Source of the DNA: Thermoplasmata archaeon
GTDB lineage: Archaea; Thermoplasmatota; Thermoplasmata; Lutacidiplasmatales; UBA184
Assembly (NCBI GenBank): GCA_030044695.1
Contig: JASIDM010000094.1
Location: 1 to 9,878 of the forward strand
DNA length: 9,878 nucleotides
Reading direction: 5' to 3'
Shown one piece after another: positions 1 to 6,402 of this stretch. The notes beneath the pieces were generated by a model, which saw nothing but the letters and a program-made list of their open reading frames with translations, ran no database searches and had not been told where the DNA came from. Made by a program: the position numbers and the translations under genes. Position 1 is the stretch's first letter, and every line of letters starts with the position of its first letter.

Positions 1-283
1 GGTCGGGTCGGGCTGCAAGATCGGCCACGCCTACACGGCGGGGACGACCTGCGCGGGCACGGGAGCGGCGGGCTGGTACGGCGTGCTGTACCCCTCGAAC
101 GGGACGATCATGGCGCTGTACTACTCGGTCTCGGGCAGCGGGGCCTGGAGCGCGTCGGTGACGATCTCGGGCGGAGCGTGGACGGTCGCCGTCATCTCGC
201 CGACCCAGTACGACGGGAACGGCTACACCCTGACGGCCTACGGTACGGGCTCGACGAGCGTGAGTGGGCAGGTGGCCCTCTAG
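1..283 (+). CDS. Small type IV pilin-like protein, 3' part only (tandem copy 1)
   Basis: The reading frame is open from base 2 and gives the last 93 residues of a protein whose start lies before the window. It aligns without gaps to residues 113-205 of the complete pilin at 329-946, with four substitutions (Val/Ile, Ser/Thr, Tyr/His and Tyr/Phe, all near the C-terminus). By that homology it is a secreted, helix-anchored pilin subunit, and the visible part is its beta-rich outer domain, including two cysteines in the same positions as C117 and C129 of copy 2. The stop (TAG 281-283) is 45 bases before the start of the next copy and no TATA box is visible between them, so the two are probably co-transcribed. 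An ATG at base 110 and the GTG at 83 are internal codons, not starts. Pilin identity is inferred from the neighbour, since the diagnostic N-terminus is missing. Confidence 0.85.
   Translation, partial: VGSGCKIGHAYTAGTTCAGTGAAGWYGVLYPSNGTIMALYYSVSGSGAWSASVTISGGAWTVAVISPTQYDGNGYTLTAYGTGSTSVSGQVAL
1..283 (+). repeat. Direct repeat, copy 1 (663-base period)
   Basis: Bases 1-283 match 664-946 at a constant offset of 663 with no insertions or deletions. Bases 1-190 are identical to 664-853. About ten substitutions fall in the remaining 93 bases (for example at 191, 197, 224, 238, 240 and 244). The repeat ends at the stop codon, because the sequences after 283 and after 946 are unrelated. The left boundary lies outside the window. 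Confidence 0.95.
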
Positions 284-312
284 GCTAGGGGCCGGTCCAC
301 GGAGTCGATCTC

Positions 313-319
313 AAGGAGG
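313..319 (+). promoter_or_regulatory. Strong Shine-Dalgarno site of pilin copy 2
   Basis: The sequence AAGGAGG lies 9 bases before the ATG at 329. It is the clearest ribosome binding site in the window. It favours 329 over the next in-frame ATG at 344, and it fits a second cistron that needs its own efficient initiation. Confidence 0.8.
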
Positions 320-328
320 AAAACAACG

Positions 329-946
329 ATGCAGAAGTGGAGCATGGGACGCGCGACCCGGGCGGTCGCCCGCGCGCGACGCGGGCGTCAGCGCGGAGTG
401 TCGCCGATCATCGCGACGATCCTGCTGGTGGCGATCACGGTCGTACTGGCCGCCGTGCTGTACGTCCTGATCAGCGGACTGGTGGGGTCGACGGCGGCGG
501 CGCCGGTCACCCTCGCGCCGTCCGTGGTCCCGGGGACGCCCCAGGGCAACGGATCGACGTGGTACGTGCCGGTCGGCCTGACGCCGTCGGCGTCGATCGC
601 CACCACGACCTTCGGGCTCAAGGTCACCACGACCTCGGGCACGTCGGCGATGGCGACGGCCGTGGTCGGGTCGGGCTGCAAGATCGGCCACGCCTACACG
701 GCGGGGACGACCTGCGCGGGCACGGGAGCGGCGGGCTGGTACGGCGTGCTGTACCCCTCGAACGGGACGATCATGGCGCTGTACTACTCGGTCTCGGGCA
801 GCGGGGCCTGGAGCGCGTCGGTGACGATCTCGGGCGGAGCGTGGACGGTCGCCATCATCACGCCGACCCAGTACGACGGGAACGGCCACACCCTGACGGC
901 GTTCGGCACGGGCTCGACGAGCGTCAGCGGGCAGGTCGCCCTGTAG
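329..946 (+). CDS. Small archaeal type IV pilin precursor (tandem copy 2)
   Basis: This 205-residue protein has the layout of an archaeal prepilin. An Arg-rich leader (residues 1-22) precedes a class III signal with RQRG|VSPIIATILL, so a PibD/EppA-type prepilin peptidase would be expected to cut after G23. Residues 27-51 are a continuous hydrophobic helix that would pack into the filament core. The mature part (about 182 residues) is a Gly/Ser/Thr/Val-rich, probably beta-sheet domain with two cysteines (C117, C129) that could form a disulfide, and two N-glycosylation sequons (N74, N145). The N-terminus fits the family often annotated as archaeal type IV pilin N-terminal domain (formerly DUF1628). 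The ATG at 329 is set by a strong Shine-Dalgarno site. It follows a near-identical gene by 45 bases and is followed by a hairpin terminator, so it probably ends a pilin operon. Archaellin is less likely because of the VSP motif and the downstream composition, but it is not excluded. Confidence 0.9.
   Translation: MQKWSMGRATRAVARARRGRQRGVSPIIATILLVAITVVLAAVLYVLISGLVGSTAAAPVTLAPSVVPGTPQGNGSTWYVPVGLTPSASIATTTFGLKVTTTSGTSAMATAVVGSGCKIGHAYTAGTTCAGTGAAGWYGVLYPSNGTIMALYYSVSGSGAWSASVTISGGAWTVAIITPTQYDGNGHTLTAFGTGSTSVSGQVAL
664..946 (+). repeat. Direct repeat, copy 2 (663-base period)
   Basis: This is the partner of bases 1-283. It is identical over 664-853 and diverges over 854-943, where both synonymous changes (such as GGT/GGC and GTG/GTC) and four amino-acid changes (residues 176, 178, 187 and 192) cluster. 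The uneven distribution of differences is discussed under findings. Confidence 0.95.
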
Positions 947-1018
947 GTCGACCGCGCGGTCGACCGGCGTCGGGGCTCCCCGAGCCCCGACGCGGAACCC
1001 CTTCCTTCTCTTCTTCCT
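947..1018 (+). terminator. Double hairpin with pyrimidine tract after the pilin operon
   Basis: Immediately after the pilin stop codon lies a perfect 18-base palindrome (947-964, able to form a 7-bp stem with a GCGC loop). Two bases later comes an 11-bp perfect stem with a 5-base loop (967-977 paired with 983-993). A 21-base all-pyrimidine tract (998-1018) follows. Hairpin plus pyrimidine tract is consistent with transcript termination or with 3'-end stabilisation. Archaeal termination usually depends on U-rich tracts and this one is mixed C/U, so the exact function is inferred. Confidence 0.65.
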
Positions 1019-1110
1019 GCACGTTCGCGGGCACGGCGTGAGCCTTCGCCCCGGGCAGGGCCGCGGAGGCCCGGACAACCTCCCTGCTACCGGCGGCGGC
1101 TGCGGTAATG

Positions 1111-1118
1111 TCTAAATA
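1111..1118 (+). promoter_or_regulatory. Candidate TATA box for the 546-residue pilin-like gene
   Basis: TCTAAATA stands out as an AT-rich island in very GC-rich DNA. A start about 26 bases from its centre would fall near 1141, which leaves a leader of roughly 17 bases before the GTG at 1158. No clear Shine-Dalgarno site is present in that leader. The match to the archaeal consensus is good but not perfect. Confidence 0.55.
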
Positions 1119-1157
1119 CGGGGCTCCCGCCTTTCTTCGCCGGGGGTCCTCGCCCGA

Positions 1158-2798
1158 GTGCCGATCACCGAGTCCCGGCGCGCCGTCGGGGTCGTGCCCG
1201 CTCTCGCGCGCCGGCGTCGCGCCCGCCGATGGCGGGCCCGGGGCCGAGGCGGGGTCTCCGATGTCGTCGCGACGATCCTGCTCCTCGCCCTCACGGTGAC
1301 GTTGTTCGCCGCGATCTTCGCCTTCGTCACCCGGTTCCCGGCCCCGCCGGCGTCGAACGTCAACGAGTTCGAGGCCGCTCTGGTCCAGGGCTCCGGCGGC
1401 ATCACTCAGCTGAAGATCCTGCAGACGAGCGGCCCGACCCTCTCGGACTCGGACGCGATCTACCTGCAGTCGGCCAAGCCCGTGAGCAACTGGCAGTTCA
1501 CGCGCAGCACGGGGGTCCCGGTGTCGTGGGGGACCGGCAATTCGAGCCTCGGCTGGTCGGCCGGTGAGTACTGGATCACGACGTTCAGCCCGGCGTTGCC
1601 GACCGGGGATAATCTCACCGTCTACATCACCTCCTCCAACTCCCTGCTCTTCGAGGGGGTCGTGCCCGGCTACAGCCAGAGCACCCCGCCGCTCCTCACC
1701 AACACCTACACGGTCCCGGCGACGCCGAACACCAACGCGACGTTCCAGATCTACGCCCAGGTCGTGGGCAACATCTCCGGGCTCAAGCTCAACGTCAGCC
1801 TCGCGGGGATCCCGGGCCTCTCGGGCACCCCGACGATGGCGGCGAGCGGGACGAGTGGCCTCTGGGTCTACAACACCACCAGCGGGGCGACGAAGGCGGG
1901 TTCGTACATCGCCTTCATCCTGGGCTCGAGCAGCACGACCGGGGCGACGATCTCGGGCTCGGTCTCCGTCACGATCTCCGGGACCGTGTCGGGCGGGGGG
2001 AGCAGCTCCTCGAGCGCCCTCTCCGTGGCGGTCAGTCTCAACCCCCAGCCCCCCACGGAGCCCGGTATCGGATCGTCCGTCTACGCCGCGGCGACGATCT
2101 CGTACTCCGGCTCGCTCTCGGCCAGCTACACCCTGAACTTCACGGTCGTCCAGTCGCGACCCACCACACCGGCGAGCTACTGGCCGGCCTCCGACTTCGT
2201 GGATACCTGGTCGGAGCAGACGGGGACGATCTCCGGCCCCACGACCCTCACCGTTTACGATAGCACGGCGTTCACGGCGTGGCTCCTCAACCTGCCCACC
2301 CAGAACTCGCCGGTCATCTACGCCAACGTCTCGGTCGCCGGGGTCGGGACCGCCTCGGGGTCGGCGGCGGTCGGAACGCTCGCCAAGCCCGTGTGGGCGG
2401 GCTTCGCGTACTTCACCACCTCGGACTCCTCGACCACCTCAACGTCGATCGGCGACAAGACGGCCTCGTTCGCCAGCTGCTCCGCGACGACCTGCCCGTA
2501 CCTCGAGCTCTCGTTCTGGAACAACTACTCGGCCTCCGTGTCGATCTCGGGGACCGTCTGGACCAACAGCAGCACGGGCACGGCGGACAAGTCCTACACC
2601 ATCGCCTCCGACACCGTCGCCGCCGCCGGGACGTACACGGTGAACGTGGTCAGCGGCACGGTCGGGGGCACGACCCGCTGGACCCTACCGACGGGTGGTG
2701 GGACCGGGAACTACTACATCCGGACGTGGCTGACGGTGACCTCGGGTGGGGTGACCGTCGGCTACCTGTACGAGACGTTGACCGCCGACTACACCTAG
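1158..2798 (+). CDS. Large pilin-like surface protein with class III signal peptide
   Basis: This 546-residue protein begins with a 32-residue Arg-rich leader, then GRGG|VSDVVATILLLALT, which reads as a prepilin peptidase site after G32 followed by a hydrophobic helix (about 36-56). RFPAPP follows the helix directly. The rest is a long Ser/Thr/Gly/Val-rich region with few charged residues and many Asn-X-Ser/Thr sequons. A Gly/Ser linker near residues 277-287 appears to split it into two beta-rich halves, and the only cysteines noted are C441 and C446. The length is far above that of a usual archaeal pilin, so it may be a minor or tip pilin, an adhesin, or a single-helix surface protein. The GTG at 1158 fits the TATA box upstream; no alternative start would keep the Arg-rich leader. 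It follows the small pilins but has its own promoter, and it ends 75 bases from a converging gene. The fold and ligand are unknown to me. Confidence 0.8.
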   Translation: MPITESRRAVGVVPALARRRRARRWRARGRGGVSDVVATILLLALTVTLFAAIFAFVTRFPAPPASNVNEFEAALVQGSGGITQLKILQTSGPTLSDSDAIYLQSAKPVSNWQFTRSTGVPVSWGTGNSSLGWSAGEYWITTFSPALPTGDNLTVYITSSNSLLFEGVVPGYSQSTPPLLTNTYTVPATPNTNATFQIYAQVVGNISGLKLNVSLAGIPGLSGTPTMAASGTSGLWVYNTTSGATKAGSYIAFILGSSSTTGATISGSVSVTISGTVSGGGSSSSSALSVAVSLNPQPPTEPGIGSSVYAAATISYSGSLSASYTLNFTVVQSRPTTPASYWPASDFVDTWSEQTGTISGPTTLTVYDSTAFTAWLLNLPTQNSPVIYANVSVAGVGTASGSAAVGTLAKPVWAGFAYFTTSDSSTTSTSIGDKTASFASCSATTCPYLELSFWNNYSASVSISGTVWTNSSTGTADKSYTIASDTVAAAGTYTVNVVSGTVGGTTRWTLPTGGGTGNYYIRTWLTVTSGGVTVGYLYETLTADYT

Positions 2799-2873
2799 GC
2801 CGGCGGCTCCCGGGACCCCGTCGACGTAGCCGCTTCACCGGCGGCGTTCCCTTCGGACGGCGGATCGGCTCGC
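2799..2873. other. Convergent intergenic gap
   Basis: These 75 bases separate the 3' ends of the large pilin-like gene and the minus-strand zinc-ribbon gene. The stretch is GC-rich with only short, imperfect stems (for example GCCGC and GCGGC around 2828-2844) and no U- or A-rich tract. I see no convincing terminator for either strand. Confidence 0.5.
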
Positions 2874-4022
2874 CTAGCTCGGCTTACCGCTCGACGGTGG
2901 CGAGGGACCGCTCGCGAGGGGAGGCCCCGCCGGCCCGCCGGTCAGGCTCACCCCGCACTTCCAGCAGGTCGCCTCGTTCGGGTAGACCACCGCTCCGCAG
3001 CCGGGGCAGGTGCGCTCGGTCGGGGCCGTCGCGGCCCGGCCCCCTGAAGGGGCGGAGCCCGCGGGGGAGCCGCCGCCAGTGTCCGACCCCGACGTCGGGG
3101 CGGAGCCGGTGGAAGGGGATCCGGAGCCGCCCACGAGGGTCTGGGCCGCCCGCTTGACCGCCGCCTTGCGGCGGGCCTCGCGGCTCTTGAACCAGACGTA
3201 GAGCAGGAGCAGGAAGTAGAACGGGATCCCGAGGTAGATCAGGTCGAGGCCGTAGATCGTCCCGATCAACGCCGCGTAGGCGGTGCCGAACCCGCCGACG
3301 ATCGGGCCCTCCAGCCCGTCGTACGTCGGGTCGCCGACGAGCTCGATCCGCGCGGGGTTGGTGGCGTTGGTGAGGTTCTGGAGGACCAGTTCCATCTGCC
3401 ACTCCCAGATGTTCGGCGAGGTGATCGTCTCGTTGAACGTCACCACCGAGCCGTTGTGGGGCGCGGAGGCGTTGCTGAACGCGTGGACAGCGGTGACGAG
3501 GGCGTAGCCGCCCGAGCAGTACGTCTCGTTGGCGTACGTCGCCCCGGGGCAGGTGGAGAGGAACAGCTCGAGCGTGTCCGCCGACCAGTTGGTGGTGCGT
3601 AACGAGCCCGCGAGATACCCCGGGTACAGCGTGACGCTCCAGGTGAAGCTCGACGACGCCGCGCCGGAGAACGGACTGACCTGCGCGTTCTGCAGGACCG
3701 CGCCCCCGCTCTCGAACGGGGCAGCCCCCGCGGAGCTCGCGGCCGCGGGTGGGACCAGCAGCTCCTGGGTGTAGATCACCGTCGCGATCGGGGCGGCCGC
3801 CACGAGGACGACGAGGCCGGCGAGGGCCAGGAACCGCGGTCGCTTGAGCCCGGCGTAGATCGGCAGGGCGAGCCCGACGAGCAGCATCACGGGGATCGCG
3901 ATCAGCGTGCCGGCGTAGCCGAGCGCCGCGGAGACGATGCCGACGGCGAGCAGGACGAAGGCGACCTTGCCGAGCTTCGTCGCGAAGAAACCCCTAAGAC
4001 CGCGAGCCGGCTCCGCCTGCAT
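2874..4022 (-). CDS. Four-helix membrane protein with outer domain and C-terminal zinc ribbon
   Basis: I do not recognise a named family for this 382-residue protein. Hydrophobic segments lie at about residues 20-38, 39-57, 65-84 and 259-278. The positive-inside pattern (GLKRPR at 58-63 and KSREARRK after helix 4) puts both termini in the cytoplasm and residues 86-240 outside. The outer domain has seven Asn-X-Ser/Thr sequons (N145, N165, N184, N190, N197, N216, N219) and two cysteines (C158, C169). After helix 4 come a basic patch, a low-complexity Gly/Ser/Pro linker (297-336) and a zinc ribbon with C339, C342, C353 and C356 (CxxC, ten residues, CxxC). The gene is divergent from the apgM operon, with 38 bases between the starts, and convergent with the large pilin-like gene. 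A role in sensing or scaffolding at the envelope is possible but is inference only. Confidence 0.8.
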   Translation of the reverse strand: MQAEPARGLRGFFATKLGKVAFVLLAVGIVSAALGYAGTLIAIPVMLLVGLALPIYAGLKRPRFLALAGLVVLVAAAPIATVIYTQELLVPPAAASSAGAAPFESGGAVLQNAQVSPFSGAASSSFTWSVTLYPGYLAGSLRTTNWSADTLELFLSTCPGATYANETYCSGGYALVTAVHAFSNASAPHNGSVVTFNETITSPNIWEWQMELVLQNLTNATNPARIELVGDPTYDGLEGPIVGGFGTAYAALIGTIYGLDLIYLGIPFYFLLLLYVWFKSREARRKAAVKRAAQTLVGGSGSPSTGSAPTSGSDTGGGSPAGSAPSGGRAATAPTERTCPGCGAVVYPNEATCWKCGVSLTGGPAGPPLASGPSPPSSGKPS

Positions 4023-4048
4023 CGGTCGGGAGGCTACGTCCGCTCGCC

Positions 4049-4056
4049 TTCATAAC
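4049..4056 (-). promoter_or_regulatory. Possible TATA box for the zinc-ribbon membrane protein gene
   Basis: On the minus strand this reads GTTATGAA, the only AT-rich stretch in the 38-base divergent spacer. Its centre is about 26 bases from position 4026, only a few bases before the ATG at 4020-4022, so the transcript would be almost leaderless. The same bases are too close to the apgM start (4061) to serve that gene, and no clear TATA box for apgM was found. Confidence 0.4.
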
Positions 4057-4060
4057 TCCC

Positions 4061-5380
4061 ATGCGGAACCCCTCCAGGTCCGGGCCGTTACCGGCCGCGC
4101 TCATCGTGCTCGACGGGCTCGGCGACCGCCCGCACCCGGCCACCGGGGATCGATCTCCGGTCGAGGCGGCGGCGACGCCGAACCTCGACCGGCTCGCGGC
4201 GGCCGCCGAACTCGGCGAGGTCTCGATCCTCGGCCCGGGGGTCGCTCCGGAGTCGGACGCGGGCGTGCTCGCCCTGCTCGGCTACGACCCGGTCCGTGAC
4301 TCCCCCGGCCGGGGCGTCCTCGAGGCGATGGGGGTCGGCCTGGAGCTGCGGCCCGGCGATGTCGCGCTCCGGCTCAACTTCGCGACGATCGACCGCACGG
4401 GGCGGGTCCTGGACGCACGGGTCGGTCGATCCCTCTCCACGGCGGAGTCCACGGAGCTCGCCGCGAGCCTCACCTCCGCGGACCTCGTGGCGGACACCGG
4501 CGTTCGGGCGGAGGTCCGCGCGACGGTGGGGCATCGCGGGGTCCTCTGGCTGCGCCACGGTACCGGCGAGGCCTTGTCGCCGAACATCTCCAACGCAGAC
4601 CCGTTCTACGAAAAGGTCGGGGGCATGGGAATGGCGCGGCGGCCCGCCGAGCCGCGACGCGAGCCGGCCGAGCCGCTCGAGGCCACTCCCGCGGCGGCCC
4701 GCACCGCCCGTATCCTCAACCTGTTCCTGGAGCGCTCCAGCCGCCTCCTCGCCGAGCATCCCCGGAACGTCGCCCGGCGCGGGCGGGGCGAGAAGGAGGC
4801 GACCGGCCTCCTCGTACGCAACGCGGGGTCCCTGCCGACGAGCCCGCCGGAGCCGATCGAGCATCGGTACCACCGGCGCGGGGCGGCCCTCACCGAGATG
4901 CCCGTCGAGCGCGGGATCGCGCGGCTGCTCGGGCTCGAGGACCGGTTCGTCGGACCGATGACCGGCGAGCCGATCGCGGGGTACCGGGCCCGCGCCGAAG
5001 CGACCCGGCGGCTGCTGGAGGAGTTCCCGTTCGTCTACGTCCACCTGAAGGGACCCGACGAGCCCGGCCACGACGGCGACGCCCCCCGCAAGGTCGAGGT
5101 GATCGAGCAGATCGACCGCGGGTTCTTCGGCCCGTTCGCGGACGGGCTGGACCTCGCGGCCGTGAGGGTCGCGGTCACGGCCGACCACGCGACCCCGTGC
5201 GTGCTGCGCGGTCACTCGGACGACCCGGTCCCCTGGCTGCTCGTCGGCGGGTCGCCTCCTCGTCCCGCCTCGCGACCTCCCCCCAAGTTCGGAGCGCCGT
5301 TGCCCAAGGCCCCGTCGTGGCCGGCATCCCAGGTGCTGACGCGCCTGTTCGCGCCCGCGCCCGGGCCGAGCCGCCGATGA
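4061..5380 (+). CDS. apgM: 2,3-bisphosphoglycerate-independent phosphoglycerate mutase, archaeal type
   Basis: This cytoplasmic enzyme interconverts 3- and 2-phosphoglycerate in glycolysis and gluconeogenesis using divalent metal ions. The 439-residue protein has the alkaline phosphatase superfamily layout: the LDGLGD metal motif (D18) near the start, PESDAG with candidate catalytic S65 followed by LLGYDP, then in the second half KGPDEPGHDGD (D333, H337), TADHATPC (D375, H376) and GHSDDPVPW (H385). The segment TARILNLFLE to RNAGSLP (about 215-259) also matches ApgM as I remember it. Length is in the usual range for archaeal ApgM (about 400-430), slightly long. One oddity is the C-terminus after VGG (395-439): it is Pro-rich and lacks the Gly-rich end I recall for this family. 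GC-rich third codon positions persist to the stop, which argues against a frameshift. The stop overlaps the next start by four bases (ATGA), so it heads a three-gene operon. No Shine-Dalgarno site is visible. Confidence 0.92.
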   Translation: MRNPSRSGPLPAALIVLDGLGDRPHPATGDRSPVEAAATPNLDRLAAAAELGEVSILGPGVAPESDAGVLALLGYDPVRDSPGRGVLEAMGVGLELRPGDVALRLNFATIDRTGRVLDARVGRSLSTAESTELAASLTSADLVADTGVRAEVRATVGHRGVLWLRHGTGEALSPNISNADPFYEKVGGMGMARRPAEPRREPAEPLEATPAAARTARILNLFLERSSRLLAEHPRNVARRGRGEKEATGLLVRNAGSLPTSPPEPIEHRYHRRGAALTEMPVERGIARLLGLEDRFVGPMTGEPIAGYRARAEATRRLLEEFPFVYVHLKGPDEPGHDGDAPRKVEVIEQIDRGFFGPFADGLDLAAVRVAVTADHATPCVLRGHSDDPVPWLLVGGSPPRPASRPPPKFGAPLPKAPSWPASQVLTRLFAPAPGPSRR

Positions 5381-6399
5381 AGGTCCCCGCCCTAGTCGTG
5401 GACCGTTCCCGGGGCGAGGCGGCGCGGCGGGCCCTCGTGGCGGCCGGCGCGCTGAGGACGGATCTGGCGATCGTCGAGGACGGGTCGCGGCTCGCCTTTC
5501 CCCTTCGCGACGGGGGGGCCGTGCCGCCCGGCTGGGGCACGGTCGAGCCGCGGGAGTTCCCCGCCCGACCCGAGCCGGGGCCGAGCGACTTTCGCCAGCT
5601 CCTCGGCTGGACCGCTCCCGAGCTGGAGGCGGTCCCTCGGTCGTTCGACGTCGTGGGAGACGTGGTCCTGATCCGGCTACCGGTGGAGCTCGAGCCCCGG
5701 CGGGACGAGATCGGCGAGGCGCTGCTGCGGTTCGTGCCGGGGGCCCGGCTGGTCGGGCTCGACCGGGGCGTCCGCGGGGACGCGCGGCGGCGGACCGTCG
5801 AGCGGATCGCCGGCACCGGGGGTTGGGCGACCCGCCACCGCGAGAACGGGCTCGAGCTCGACGTCGATCTCGAGCTCGCCTACTTCTCGCCGCGGCTCGC
5901 CCGGGAGCACGCGCGCGTGGCCGCCGAGGTCGTCGCCGGGGAGGCTGTCTACGATCTCTGCTGCGGCGTCGGCCCGTTCGCCGTCACGATCGCGCGGGAG
6001 GGTCGCGCCCGATCGATCGTCGCGGTCGACGCGAATCCGGAGGCGATCGCGCTGCTCGGGAGGACGCTCGCCCGGTACCGGCTCGAGGGCCGCGTCGCGG
6101 CGAACGTGGGCAGGGTCGAGCAGTTCGCGAGCACCGCGCCGGCGGTGGATCGCGTCGTGCTGAACCTTCCCCGCGAAGGGATTAAGTACGCTGCCCTGGT
6201 GGCTCCGCTGGTACTCCCCGGCGGGTCGCTCACGTACTACGAGGTCGTGCCGCGGGAGTCGTTCGCGGGGAGGGCCGACGAGGTCGCGCGTGCCTTGGGC
6301 CCCGGCGGAGGTTGGTCGGTGAACTCGGTCCGCGTGGTCCACCCGTACTCGCCGTCAAGCGACCTCGTCGCCGTCTCGGCGCGACGCGGCGGAGCGTAG
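5377..6399 (+). CDS. trm5: tRNA (guanine37-N1)-methyltransferase, Trm5 family
   Basis: Trm5 transfers a methyl group from S-adenosylmethionine to N1 of G37 next to the anticodon and so guards against +1 frameshifting. The 340-residue protein has a small N-terminal domain (about 1-60), the SFDVVGDVVLI segment (89-99), HRENGLELDVDLELAYFSPR (about 154-173) with the family hallmark YFSPR, a SAM-binding loop DLCCGVGPFA (193-202), the acidic DANP motif (D218), and the NLP motif (263-265) expected of this N1-guanine enzyme. E177, after the YFSPRL motif, sits where the catalytic Glu of characterised archaeal Trm5 is expected. The frame stays open upstream to 5197, but the ATG at 5377 gives the normal family length, begins exactly at the Trm5 N-terminal domain and overlaps the apgM stop as ATGA, so translation is probably coupled. 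Paralogues that make wyosine-related bases are an alternative. Confidence 0.9.
   Translation: MKVPALVVDRSRGEAARRALVAAGALRTDLAIVEDGSRLAFPLRDGGAVPPGWGTVEPREFPARPEPGPSDFRQLLGWTAPELEAVPRSFDVVGDVVLIRLPVELEPRRDEIGEALLRFVPGARLVGLDRGVRGDARRRTVERIAGTGGWATRHRENGLELDVDLELAYFSPRLAREHARVAAEVVAGEAVYDLCCGVGPFAVTIAREGRARSIVAVDANPEAIALLGRTLARYRLEGRVAANVGRVEQFASTAPAVDRVVLNLPREGIKYAALVAPLVLPGGSLTYYEVVPRESFAGRADEVARALGPGGGWSVNSVRVVHPYSPSSDLVAVSARRGGA
6391..6394 (+). promoter_or_regulatory. Shine-Dalgarno site of ppsA
   Basis: GGAG lies within the last codons of trm5, 8 bases before the ppsA ATG at 6403. It supports this start and translation from the shared operon transcript. Confidence 0.5.
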
Positions 6400-6402
6400 G
6401 CG

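Noticed and set aside
329..946. Archaellin (archaeal flagellin) identity for the tandem genes
   Set aside because: The VSPIIATILL signal and Gly/Ser/Thr-rich body fit type IV pilins better, and no fla/arl genes are nearby.
311..1078. A 255-codon minus-strand frame opposite pilin copy 2
   Set aside because: It is Arg-rich, motif-free and runs across the pilin gene and its terminator. The plus-strand pilin has a signal peptide, a Shine-Dalgarno site and a duplicate copy.
4023..4060. A TATA box for apgM in the divergent spacer
   Set aside because: The only AT-rich bases (4049-4056) are too close to the apgM start, and nothing around 4033-4037 resembles a TATA box. The apgM promoter remains unidentified.
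4088..5215. A 375-codon minus-strand frame opposite apgM
   Set aside because: The plus strand encodes ApgM with its metal-binding motifs. The antisense product is a biased, unrecognisable sequence.
5197..5376. A 60-codon N-terminal extension of Trm5 from an upstream ATG
   Set aside because: It lies wholly inside apgM, is biased in composition, and has poorer GC3 than the apgM frame. The ATG at 5377 gives the normal Trm5 N-terminus and an ATGA overlap.
5246..5380. A frameshift near the end of apgM
   Set aside because: Another frame contains a faintly ApgM-like Gly/Pro stretch, but third-position GC is higher in the annotated frame and no homopolymer break is obvious, so I kept the frame intact and only flag the odd end.
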